DNA from: Lycorma delicatula | Lineage: Eukaryota; Arthropoda; Insecta; Hemiptera; Fulgoridae | DNA: 64,000 bases | Reading direction: 5' to 3' | Assembly: GCF_047948215.1 (NCBI RefSeq) | Contig: NC_134455.1 | Coordinates: 167,630,575 to 167,694,574, forward strand | In this document: in pieces, positions 46,000-57,129 of the stretch | Layout: each line of letters starts with the position of its first letter | Numbering within the stretch: position 1 is the first letter of the stretch | Notes under the pieces: generated by a model | Told to the model about the DNA's origin: nothing | Database searches by the model: none | Seen by the model: the letters and a program-made list of their open reading frames with translations, nothing else | Position numbers and translations under genes: made by a program

Positions 46000-46700
46000 T
46001 TATTATTTCAGTGGTTTGATTACTTATAAATTCCTTCTATTCATTGCAAATCTCTTAGCCTCATTATACCTCCTACAGCTCCCAATTTCAGTTATTTATT
46101 TTACATACTTTTGTAATCTTGCCTCCTTACTAAAACCTAATTCACTAAACTAATATTACATTGTTTAGTTTGTGGCATGTTGATCTTGTTTTTTCTACTA
46201 CATTTTGCTGTAACGTTTCCTCTTTTTCACTTACACTTAATTGTGTACTCGAATAGCCAACTTGACTTTAAATATCTCCTGTGGCACAATTAAAAAGTGA
46301 TGGCATTTAGCTTTCAATTTTCCACGTTTCAATGCCATAAAATATTGCACTCCACCTTTAAGAACGTCTGTTTCCTAAATCTGTGTTAACCTTCTTTACT
46401 TCTTCCATCCATTGAAATTTTATTTCTAAAAAGTAAAATTTTTCAACTACAATTTTTCTGCCTCCCTTCTTATTATTTAAATAGTCATCAGTGAAACACC
46501 CTCGTAACATTTTTCATTTATAGCCTTTACTGTTTGTCTCCTGCACCAACTGGAAAAAATAAAGACGATATGCTCCATTTTCTCTTCTTACTTTTCTTTT
46601 GTATTTTCTACTGAATTTTATTATAGATATCTGATTCCTGTAAACGAATTACTAATAACTCTTCTCGTATTTCAATTCCACTTTTCTTAGCAATTTAACA
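46000..46700 (-). pseudogene. Ancient RTE-like RT fragment
   Basis: On the minus strand one frame reads VVEKFYFLEIKFQWMEEVKK (near 46440-46380). Another, just downstream, reads WSAIFYGIETWKI (near 46365-46325). They correspond in order to EVEEFCYLG...IT.DG and WSVALYGSETWTI of the intact RTE at 3.6 kb, and LCHRRYLK follows like WCYRRMLK. Nucleotide similarity to that element is low, so this is a different, much older RTE-like lineage. Frames are heavily broken. Confidence 0.5.
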
Positions 46701-47394
46701 TCTTTTTCCACTCTACAATGCCGAGTACATTTTTTAAGACTTACAGATGTCACAAGACGCTTTGTTGTCTTTCACTAAGCCTAAAATTAATTTTCATGTA
46801 CCTGAGCTTTTACCTGAAACCAGATCGATTAATGTACTTAAAACATCTCGTATCTATAATAACAAATAGATTTAAAAAATTTTTCGAATCAAAATATATT
46901 TGCTCTCCACCCACCACCGCTAATGAAGGGAAATATGAAATAATATTAAACAGTTATTTATTTTTTAATAAGAATTATAATTTCACCGACAAATCAATTT
47001 TAAAAGACTTCTGTTTTCCCACCATCTTACAAATCAAATCATCAGAAATTGTAAGTAAACTTGTTTATTTAAATTCTATAACACAATGACAATTAATGAT
47101 ACAAGCATTTTGTTCTCATTAAAGATAATATTTTTAAAACCCTACTGCATTTATGATGTGTACATCGGACATATGTGATGCGGCGCCAACGCTATCCTGG
47201 ACCAGATATGGTTAGTCCATATTTATTGATAAATTGTAGTAGGTAAAAAAAGTACATTGTTCAGCAGGTATATTTTGCTGTGCATATAACGAAGATTATT
47301 TATTACATATTATTTAATATTTTATATGCATTAAATTTAAAAGCGTTAAAAAAATAATTTAAAATAATATAAAAAGCTGTGTCCAAATCCTACC
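46701..47394. other. AT-rich stretch, no gene called
   Basis: A 123-codon plus frame at 46718-47089 exists but has a composition (Phe/Leu/Lys/Ser/Ile) expected from AT-rich random sequence and no recognisable motif. I do not call it a gene. Confidence 0.45.
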
Positions 47395-47560
47395 CTACTA
47401 AAGGACATTTGTATATGTGTCTGTGTACGTGTCCGTTCCCCTTAGCTTAGCAGCACCGGAATGTACCGATCACTAGCGGAAAATTCTTATTCATTAGTAC
47501 ATGTCTCGTGGTGGCCAGGTGTATACTTGTTATATTATTATATACACGAAATATATATTA
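47395..47560 (+). repeat. Repeat tail piece directly before a family-1 head
   Basis: GCACCGGAATGTACCGATCA followed by CTAGCGGAAAAT matches 49364-49398 with one difference over about 32 bp. Here it is followed within 15 bp by the hairpin head of family-1 copy C. At 49.3 kb the same string follows a family-1-like tail, which suggests it is the far end of a family-1 unit. Confidence 0.7.
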
Positions 47561-47573
47561 ATAATATGTTTTT

Positions 47574-48240
47574 TACTTCCTTGTATAAAGTAAAGGAAGT
47601 ATAGTAATAGCAAAAAATTTCGGTTATCACATTTCAACGGAAATATCCATTTTGACTAACCCTTAGTCCATTTTGACTAGATTCAGCGTTACGTCTATAT
47701 GTACGTATGTATCTCGCATAACTCAAAAACGATTAGCTGTAGGATGTTGAAATTGTGGATTTAGGACTGATGTATCATCTAGTTATGCACCTTCCCTTTT
47801 GATTGCAATCGACTGAACCAAAAGTGCCCAAAAAACTCAAAATCCCAGAAAATTGGATTTTGGACTTTTTCTTAACCGCAGTAATAAGCCCTCATTGATA
47901 ACTTTTCAACGACATATCATAAGTGGTACTTATTTTCAATGGTTCCAGAGTTACAGCCAAATAAAAGTTTAATTAATGAAATGTTTGGATCTTACACGGG
48001 AAGGCACATCGGTTCGAATCAGACTAAATCTTTTTTTCACCTTTTTTTTTAATTTAAATATATTGATTTATTAATAGTTATTAACCCGTGATTGTAAGAA
48101 AAATTTACAACAGATAATAATTCAATAATAAAAAAATATATGAAAAAAAGAAGTGAAATAAAATTTTATGTACTTTTATAAAAATGTATATATAATTTAA
48201 TACGCATTGTTACCTATGTGCATATGTAACAGATTTGGTG
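47574..48240 (+). repeat. Family-1 dispersed repeat, copy C
   Basis: Begins with an 8-bp inverted repeat head (ACTTCCTT ... AAGGAAGT). It then follows copies A and B: TTTCAACGGAAATATCC, AACTCAAAAACGATTAG, GTAGGATGTTGAAATTG and GGTTCGAATCAGACT at 48011. A Helitron-like ORF remnant lies just beyond it. Non-coding in itself. Confidence 0.88.
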
Positions 48241-48324
48241 AAATACCTGATTATTTAATACGTATTAATTGAAAAGTATAATTTAGAATCGTATTATTTT
48301 TTGATTTTCTAGTTTAATTTTATT

Positions 48325-48840
48325 TAATTATTCTGGAATTTTTGTTTAATTTTATCTACATTAAAATTAACTACAGAGAGACTGAATAATAGGCCCTCAC
48401 AAGATCAACAGATACACTGAGGCATACATGCCTGATCTTTAATAAATTGCAAAAATTCTTTTGTTTTAGTTCATTACTCCTCTGATATTGTCGGACAATA
48501 TTCTCCCTAAGTCGCAGTTGATCGTTTATTTGTTTTTTGTTGTCAATCATTTAATCGCTCTTTGATTCGATATAATTCTTCTGATCTTAATTTGTGTAAA
48601 CGTTCTCTAGTTTTCAAATTTTTTCTCTCTTTATATTCATCATCTTCTCTTAATCTTTTTATTCTTTCTTTAGTTTTAACATTTTCTTCCTCTTTATATT
48701 TATCATTTTCTCTTAAATTTTTTATTCTTCCCTTGTTCTTAACATTTTCTTCCTCTTCATATTCATCTTCTAGTTTATTTTTTTTAGATATATTTCTTCA
48801 TATTATCTATCTTTTTCCTGTATGATTGCTTCTTTTTCAT
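48325..48840 (-). pseudogene. Probable Helitron protein N-terminal region with 21-residue repeats
   Basis: From ATG at 48840 the minus strand reads MKKKQSYRKKIDNMKKYI. An 8-A run near 48777-48784 then shifts the frame into KLEDEYEEEENVKNKGRIKN. Three charged repeats of 21 residues follow (examples: KYKEEENVKTKERIKRLRED, EYKERKNLKTRERLHKLRSE), encoded with an exact 63-bp period at 48618, 48681 and 48744. The frame stops at 48543 and resumes in another (QINDQLRLRENIVRQYQRSN). It resumes again as EFLQFIKDQACMPQCIC, stop, SCEGLLFSLSVV (48460-48335). Charged repeats followed by a C-x-C-type motif and LFxxSV are familiar to me from N-termini of arthropod Helitron proteins. No Rep or helicase domain remains. 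The assignment is by pattern only. Confidence 0.55.
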
Positions 48841-49243
48841 TTTTGAATATATTAATCATATAATACAATAATAAAAACTGAATACTAAACACCGTAAGGT
48901 CGAAACTAACATTTGTAACCAGTACACAGGAGTTTACTAAACGGAATAGTTCAATTATTATTAACTTTTATTTATAAAACACTCCAGAAATCCAAAACCA
49001 CTTTGTTGATCACCAACTCATGAAGATACGAATAACACTAATCTACTAATACGAGTAATAAAGGGATTTTACTCTATGCTAATATTTCAAGTAAGATTGT
49101 TGAATTAATAACAGTTGTATAAATATCTGATGTTAATAAAAACTAATATTTCAGCAATAGTGTCTGTCCACCTTATTAAAGAATTGGAGAATCGTATCTC
49201 ACTTTCAAATGAAATAAGTTTAAATGAAGCTTAGCAAAAAATG

Positions 49244-49430
49244 TGTGTATATATATATATATATATTAATAGGCGTACGTGGAAGTCATGTGGTGTCCAA
49301 ATCAGATTTTTTATTTATGTGATTTATTGTTTCTCTTCATAAAATAATGAACTATAACCAAAAAGGCACCGGAATGGACCGATCACTAGCGGAAAATCCC
49401 GAATCGTTAGTATCAGATTCTAGAGTTAAA
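49244..49430 (+). repeat. Family-1 tail piece with CACCGGAATGG end block
   Basis: After a (TA)n run, TTAATAGGCGTACGTGGAAG and GTGGTGTCCAAATCAGATTT match copy B at about 17856-17905. CACCGGAATGGACCGATCAC then matches the block at 47452. It could be the far end of copy C, separated from it by the Helitron-like ORF, or a separate copy. Confidence 0.7.
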
Positions 49431-49449
49431 TTTCTAATTTAACTTTCCT

Positions 49450-50745
49450 TATTTGATTTGATTTGCATGGCATTTCTCCCGCCACCACGCCATTCGGTCG
49501 CTCTAAAGCATAAGACCGAAAGTCTGTGCCACAAACGGCTACTGAGCCTCGAATCAGTTTAGCGACCAGTGTCGTAACTAGCTCCTAGAGCTAACCTAAT
49601 TGCGTGAGCGAACTAAGCATGGTGCCACGCACCACTTGCTTCGTGTCCACCGCTCACTTGTCATATATTCTAAAATGGGTAGGTGCACCCCGTCAACTGC
49701 TAAAATATATGAAATTTAATAAATTAAATTTATGTCGTCAAGACAGCAATTCGCTGCCACGCGTAGGTCGCTGAATGCCAGCAAGTATCTATCCACCAAA
49801 TTAAAGCGCTTGGAGCTTTAATTGGTTGATGGCCAGCCATAATTCTCGGGTAGCTTCCCAGAGCAGCAGGGCAGGAGTCTTTCCTTTAAATAAACTGCTG
49901 ATGCCGGTTGAACAAAGCAACAGCATCAAGGAACACCCACACGGTCCGACAATACGGCTCACGCCACATTGACTCGCCGCTTTTGAGTGGCCTATATTCC
50001 CCCTTGACCTCTAAGTTCCAGGGTGGCCTGAGTTCTTGCCTCGCCAAGAGCTGGGCAGTCTAACATCATATGTTCGTTCGACTGGTCCTCCCCGAAGATG
50101 CACAGCTCATCAGCTGCCAGGCGGAACTAAACAAATATTCGCTTAAGTAGGCGTGGTTGGAGAGCACCTGGGCACCCTTAAAAACGAAGGAGATACATGC
50201 CATCCTCCCAAGTCCTGTATAAATCTATACAAAGACCCTTAGTCATACCATACTTGCTGCCATACATGAATCGCGAGGCTGTAAAGCCTTCTCAGGCGGG
50301 AGATGGGCAACTGAACGAAATTTAAAACCGGGGCATTGTGATCACCGTTCCGCTCCGGTACAAGACCGGCTCGAAACCGCACCCCAAATACCTCGGTCTC
50401 CCTGCCTCTTCGCAACTTCCACATGACCGCCCGAACTTTCACCACTAAATCGATTGGGAGAGCCTTTCCCAATACGGTAGTAGCTTCGTAGGAGGTTGTT
50501 CAAACTATTAATGCTCTGCGCTGGGCACTCCTTAAATTCTGAATAAGTGCTCGATTTCTTTCCAACTTATGCGCCCAAACGGACGCAGCATAAGAGGTTA
50601 TACTTTCGAAGATACCTCGGTACACCATGTACAAATGACGGCCCGACAGCCCGTAATCCTTCCGAGCAATTCTCCTAAGCTTGTACATCACAGAGACGGC
50701 GTCTGTCGCTAGTTGCCTAATGCAGTTGCTATCCTTATATATCAA
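49450..50745 (-). mobile_element. R1-type retrotransposon fragment, 5'-truncated
   Basis: On the minus strand: thumb and C-terminal domain of an ORF2 (50745-49960), then a GC-richer 3' UTR ending in an AAATCAAATCAAATAAGG-like tail near 49450. Upstream of 50745 the sequence switches abruptly to AT-rich DNA, consistent with 5' truncation. It is a different lineage from the two R1-type elements at 16-30 kb. No clear target duplication. Confidence 0.75.
49960..50745 (-). pseudogene. R1-type ORF2 C-terminal remnant
   Basis: Pieces: DAVSVMYKLRRIARKDYGLSGRHL and YRGIFESITSYAASVWAH (50500-50745); then KALPIDLVVKVRAVMWKLRR (50239-50472), matching the conserved PIDL region after the RT thumb in R1-like proteins; then LAADELCIFGEDQSNEHMML near 50110-50050, a degraded terminal zinc knuckle. 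Stops and frameshifts separate them. The RT active site lies in the missing part. Confidence 0.78.
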
Positions 50746-50896
50746 TTTTCATCATACAAAAAAAAATATTTTTACACAAGAAGTAATCAATTTTGTACAC
50801 CTAATAATCACACTCCGAGATGCCGCCCGCCAGGGCAACCCATCCGGAAGGCCTAGCTGCGGAATGCGTGCCTATGGCACGCCTCTGCGCTAGTTA

Positions 50897-50911
50897 ATAG
50901 TACTATAATCT
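50897..50911. repeat. 15-bp direct repeat, left flank of SINE-like element
   Basis: ATAGTACTATAATCT is repeated exactly at 51149-51163, bracketing 50912-51148. Probable target-site duplication. Confidence 0.85.
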
Positions 50912-51148
50912 TTCTTCTTTCTTTCTTTTTCCTGTTTAGCCTCCGGTAACTACCGTTTAGATAATTCTTCAGAGGATGAATGAGGATGATATGTATGAAT
51001 GTAAATGAAGTGTATTTTTGTACAGTCTCGGGTCGATCATTCCTGAGATTTGTGGTTAACTGACACCCAACCACCAAAGAACACCGGTATCCACGATCTA
51101 GTATTCAAATCGTGTAAAAATAACTGGCTTTATTTTTACACGGATTTT
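50912..51148 (-). mobile_element. SINE-like element, about 237 bp
   Basis: The minus-strand body starts around ACTAGATCGTGGATACCGG and contains AACCACAAATCTCAGGAATG, GACTGTACAA and TCCTCTGAAGAATTATC. It ends in CCGGAGGCTAAACAGGAAAA and an AAAGAAAGAAAG tail. Exact 15-bp repeats flank it. Related copies lie at 62324-62493 (minus) and 35875-36000 (plus). At the 5' side a 12-bp palindrome, CGTGTAAAAATA with its complement (51111-51142), lies between the body and the flank. No clear A/B boxes were recognised, so the head origin is unknown. Confidence 0.75.
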
Positions 51149-51163
51149 ATAGTACTATAATCT
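51149..51163. repeat. 15-bp direct repeat, right flank of SINE-like element
   Basis: Exact copy of 50897-50911. Confidence 0.85.
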
Positions 51164-54100
51164 AGGTATTCAAACGAGACCACTTAATTATGCCAACGAT
51201 TCATTTTTCTAGAAGGAATTGTAGTTCCTTTTTACATGAATTAGAAAAATGTTTTTTTTTATGCGTACGTAAAAAGTTTGCGAAAGGTATATTTTTTTTT
51301 ACGACTAAATAAATTTAGGTCAATTAGTGTTGATTTGTTAAAAATTAATTTGATTATTAAAATTATCAATTTATTTAACTTTAAGAATATTTATCTCTAC
51401 TACACAGAGCTCTTACTGCACCTTATAATCTTATGTCCCGTTGAGCCTTCCAAAGCCCCGGGAAGGAGTTAGTGGGTACTCTGAGAATTAATATTCCACA
51501 GCTTTACAGCGTACATCTGAGTGTGAAAAACATTATAGCCACACACTTTTTCAGCTACAGTTTGTGATAAACCTCGCAATCACTAAATTTTGTGACAGAA
51601 ACTAATGGACGCTGTTTCTGAAGTTAGCGAATAATCTATTTCACTCCCACAATCACAATATGTATATCCCTTGCTATTTCCTAATCGCCTCGGTCGGTTC
51701 GGCATTAAATAAGTAATGCACCGACTTAACGAACGAGTTGTTGAGTATAAAAATGGGCGTGCATATGAGCGCGTGTACTAGTAGAAAGAACGATCAACAA
51801 TTTAAAATGCAAAACTAAAATATTATCCCTTCCATCATGACATTCACCCAAGCGTACTTGATTGCGAATTGAATTACAACAATAAATCGGAAATATTGTC
51901 GTCCATAAGACTGATTAGAGAAAAACTGATTTGATCACTTCTTTGAATGACCTAATCAGTCGGACTTAAGCTTGTCAACTGCATTGTCCACCGTCAAAAA
52001 CACTAAAACCACTACAGATAGAAAAAGAGATAAAATTACATAAATTTTAATAAAATAAATTTTTTTAAGTTACAATGAGAGAATAAATTATGAAAACATT
52101 AATTTCTCAGATGCTATAAATAATTATTTAAAATTGTTAAATTTTATTTCTTCATTCATTTATATATATTTTTAAAATAATAATTAAAATGAGAAACAGT
52201 AGGTTTTAAACTTAAATATTTTCTATTGCGATTATCATCGTGTGAAATAATTATACGATCAGGCTTTGCAAACGAGTCACTTTTTATTTCTAGAGTGAGA
52301 TAAATTGGTTTAAAATAACAAAGTGGTTGATGATACTTGAACAGGTGTTGAATCAAGTTTTATCTTAATTAGTGACATTCTACGAGTGACCAAATCAGTC
52401 GGACTTAACGAAGCTTGTCAACTGCATTGTCCACTGTCAACCTGCACTTCTCGACGCGCGCCGTTATCTTTTAAGCAAACCGGTCGATAGTACATTTAAT
52501 ACATCGTAATCCTTGCATTGGTTTTTAAATGAACGGCATCTCCTCTTAAAATATAATCCGTTTTTACATCTCCAATTATTGTTTTTAACCAGTTTTTTTT
52601 TTTTAAATTAATGCTTCGAAAATATTTAGTTTTCTTTTATCATTAACATTTATATTGAATCTTTTATAATCCGGTTTTTTCTGGGTGTTCGTCGAGTATT
52701 TTACTGTCACGCGCACGTGTGTGTGTGTGTGTGTTTTGTGTGCACGCATCCGCTAATGTGTATGTGTGTAGTTAGAAAATCATTACATTCTGCAGATTTG
52801 TAACCAGTTCTATGTTAATTTAATTTGTTTCATTTGGCTGAGCGCGCGCGTTTTGGAAAACATATTTATACACATGCACAATATAAAAATACTTGATGCA
52901 AGAACTTTCAATTCTGTAATAAACTATTCTTCTGAATGTAACTGGCAACCATCCCATATAATTATAATTTTTTAAGTAATAGTTGTTAAACCACATATGA
53001 TTAATAAGTGCTTTCGATGACAATAATTTTCTCAACCTTAATGTACCTGAAGTATAATAACCATTTCGGTTACGTGAACGACACTTCGTGAATGACCGAT
53101 AATATCAGTTATTGTACTTTATTAGTTACGCGTGATTTAGCCAATAACAAAAACAATTTGATTCCATGAGTGGGTTTGAAACTTAATTTTTGAATTTTAC
53201 GATTTATTAGTGTAAGTAATATTTCCTAATCCACATTTGGTTCGAATCAGATAATTTTGAAAAAAATTTTTCTTCTCTGACAGTTTCTGACAAAAAATAT
53301 AAATATATATTTATTCTTTTTTTAGTTAAAGTGTTTTTTTTTTATTATTTAACAACGGTTATTTCCAGTGATATAATATTTATACTATTCCAAGCAGTTG
53401 CTGCGACACGTATAATTAATTATTTTAACTTACGAATTTTAAAAATGTAATAATTAAGACGAGAAGTACTTAATGTACAACAATTTCTGTGTGAAATGAA
53501 AATTTGCAAACAATTGAGTATAAAGTTTTCGTCGGAAAATCCTACTTTGAGTTAGATATGCGTTTATATGTTTCATCTTTCTTTCACTAGCCGTTCCTAC
53601 TTAGAAAACAGTTTGTTATTTTAAGTGAAGGGAAAACATTTTTATGATTTCACAGTAAAATTTCAGAAAGGACGTTACGACTTCGTAATGTAAAAGCCTG
53701 CTAACGCGGAATTCCGATTAAGTTTCTGTGGTTAAATTTTGCCTAAAGATTACTTGCCTAAAACACTCATGAATAAGAACGTAATGAATAATTTTTTTTA
53801 CGATAGAATTGAACCCGATCGTATGAAGTATTCAATGTGCTTTATCGGACACGTATAACCAGCTCGTTAACAGTGATGGTTGTACCCTGTCACAACACCG
53901 CTTTATTCTTGTTGGGCTGCTATAAGGTTCTTCCATAGTTCTGTAATTGCAGTTGCTGTAATTTGCCGATGGCGTCATTCACAACGATGTTTATTTATAA
54001 TAAACGGTCTCTCTAAACATGAGTATGGTTGTTGGTTATCTAATGCATTTTATCCGGAAAATGGTGAAGTAACCTTTACTAAATAATGTCAACAGATAAC

Positions 54101-56959
54101 ATAGTGTCGTATTGGTTCAAGAGTATAAAATGTTAGGCTTTTATTGTATGGTTATTGCTAACATTCAATAAATTTGTTAGTAATATACGCTTCCGAGGGA
54201 TGAAAAGGAGCTGAACACAATCCTTAACTAACAGAACACCTCTTGAATAATCAGACTGTACATAATTAACTATCACATAGTTAAACAAGCCAATCAAAAA
54301 AAAAAATCGATGACTTTTTTATAGATAGATTATTTTAGATCATTTGCGATGTAGAGGACCTTAAAACCTTTGTGGTAGGTTTTAGAGCAAATATGAACTG
54401 TAGCTGCATAGGTGATGAATTGAAACAACACCTTGTTGCTTATTGAATTGTTATTTAACTTCTTGTCGTCTTGACATTTCGATAACATATAATTGAATAT
54501 CTAACATATAACGTAACACATATAATTGAACTGAATAACATATAAGTATACAAATAAAATAAGCGTTCATCCGAACATTAGTATGCGCGTCTATCCGGAC
54601 TGAATGTACAAAACGACCGGTCTGGATTAGATTCTGGCCCCAAATGAATACAGGTCCTACATCATAATGACCACTCCTTCCGGTATTATGACGTAGGACA
54701 TCGTATGACCATAGCTTGCCGGAGAGCTCTAGCCCTCGCTAGGTAGGAGCACCCGACGGCAAAAGTGGAACGTAACAGTAACAGATTACTATATAATTAT
54801 CCGAGAATATTTATGATTTTAGTTATATTCAGTCTTTAAATTACTCGATTTCAAATATTATACGTGTTTCATTATCAAGGTTAAGTATTTATTTGATGTT
54901 TTTCTTTGTACTGTAATGCCACATTCGGAATACGTTTGAATTTTCAATAACGCAATGATGTCAATGATCTGTCAATCCAGAAAAATATTACGTTTTTATC
55001 GCAGCGGATCACTCAGTGTTTTTATTTATTACAGTATTGATTACTTTATTATTTTATTATTTATTATTACTTTATTTTTTTTATTATCAGATATACGTAC
55101 TCATAATACATTGTAACTAATACAAAAAAATTGATGTACTGATTACTGATCAAACAAGTTTTCTGGCTTAAGGTTTCCCCAACAATGTTATTTTTCATCT
55201 AGATTTATTTTCCTTCGTTTTTTAATTTCTAAGTTTATTTTTTTACGGGGCAGAGTAATACTCACAGAGCTTTACCCTAATCTACATCTGAGTTCGGTGG
55301 TTGTGTAGGTTACCTGCCCGTTCAAGAATAATTTCTACGTTTTTTTGTGTTATCGATAGACATTTTGTTAGATGAGCTAGATTAAAATTAAAATAGATGT
55401 ATCTACAAAAAATTCTTGTTTCATCCTTTGCAGCCATCATTTTCAGTGTACAACAGTAACAATGGATTTTTCATTGGCGACATTCCGACCTTGGGCTAGA
55501 TAGTTTTCTTGTAACACTTTTTCTCATCCTTATTGACAGTTTGATAATGCAGAATTTTTGGGCAAATTTAAACTACCACGCGAACTTAAGAGATGTCAAA
55601 ATAGATAAATTTAAAAACTGTAAATCGGGTTAGAATAAAATCTGAATTTTTATGTACTTTTAAAGTAGGTGATTTTTTTTCTTTAATTTAGGATGAATCC
55701 GTTTATACTCTCACGTGCTTCTTCACACCATTTATTTCATATATAAACATTCAAAGATCGTTGCTATCTTTCAATTAAAGAGTAATTATTTAATAAATTA
55801 ACATTTTTATTTCAGAATATTATTGATAAAATATTTAGAAGCTACTTTTTTGAATTTGGTATTCACTTTAAACCCTTCTCCGTTTTGGTTATCTTACATT
55901 TGAATCACATTGCTTTTGGAATTTTTTATATTTCTTTTTACTGTCTAGTTATACCTTTATTTAAAATACACTTTATGCTTAACACTCAGTGTTATTCTTT
56001 TCTTTGAGTTATTCAGGCGACAGTAACTATTCTAATTGTTTGACCTTCAAAATAAGAAAAAAATTAAGAAAGTACATTCACGTCTGCAATTTGGAAACTG
56101 TCCAACTGTTTATATAGCACGGACTAATTTTTAGTAATTTCAATCTCTCCTAGCTCTAGGTAAGCATAATAGCGGACTATTTATATTGAATTTTATCTTT
56201 TTACAGTTCCACCTTTATAAAGAACTACCTTTGAATGAAATTGTTATATTTTTCTAAAATTAATGAAGTTAGTAACTTATTTCAATCCAAAGTATTCAGA
56301 AAATAGACAAGAACTTATAATAAATGATTTAGTACATTCATATAAGACCATTATTAACATGAAAAATTTGTTTTTGACCTTAGTCCATGTAATTTATATT
56401 ACGTTTAATAACTTCTAATAGCCATCATCATGAACAGTTCAACTCGCTAATTTTCCCCTTCAAAACATATCTGTTTCCTTTCTATCGATGATTTAAAAGA
56501 AGAAACATTGTTGTAGGTGGATTACTAATATAGTTCGTTCTGTTTTTCTTCAGCATTTTATATCAAACTACAAAATGCACCCTACTATAACTAGTTTATA
56601 TAGTTTTGAAATGAAGTTTGAATTATTAAGTCATTTTACAACTCATTTTCAAATATTGATTGTGTAAGTATAACATCGGCATGTAAAACAGATGTACAGA
56701 AATTAAGTCCAATTTTAGGACTCAAAGTTACTTGTTATACAACTAATGTCTAATCGTGATGACATTAAATTAAATTATCTACTTTACAACCTGATTAGAG
56801 TGCCAATATGATGTCTACAAGGTTGTGAGAACATTTTACAAGTATATACTGCGAGTTTATCACGGTTCATACTATCATCCAAATCCTTTATGATAAAATG
56901 TATATTCCTCAGTTAAAATGTACTCTACAGTTATTTCCTTAGTAACACTTAAATTTAAT
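51164..56959. other. AT-rich stretch, no recognised gene
   Basis: No protein similarity seen. Small items: a GT-rich run (GTGTGTGTGTGTGTGTTTTG) near 52719-52740; GGTTCGAATCAGA at 53239-53251, shared with family 1; and an imperfect inverted repeat at 54654-54699. The frame at 53880-54086 is unrecognised. Confidence 0.5.
54654..54699. repeat. 15-bp inverted repeat with one mismatch
   Basis: GTCCTACATCATAAT (54654-54668) pairs with ATTATGACGTAGGAC (54685-54699) with one mismatch and a 16-nt loop. It lies in a slightly GC-richer island (54580-54770) of unknown nature. Confidence 0.75.
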
Positions 56960-56967
56960 CACAATTA

Positions 56968-56968
56968 G

Positions 56969-56999
<31 letters not shown>

Positions 57000-57050
57000 A
57001 TATACATATATATATATATATATAACACATATACATACACATACATATAA

Positions 57051-57122
<72 letters not shown>

Positions 57123-57128
57123 GTGTGT
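56968..57128. repeat. Compound (CA)n-(TA)n-(TG)n microsatellite
   Basis: Runs of CA, TA, CA, TA then TG. The right half (about 57051-57128) is CA, then TA, then TG, so it is self-complementary and can fold back. The left end begins with GCGCGCGC. The short frame through it encodes only repeat residues and is not a gene. Confidence 0.92.
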
Positions 57129-57129
57129 T

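Noticed and set aside
46718..47089. 123-codon plus frame as a gene
   Set aside because: Residue composition is what AT-rich random sequence gives, and no domain, signal or repeat was seen.
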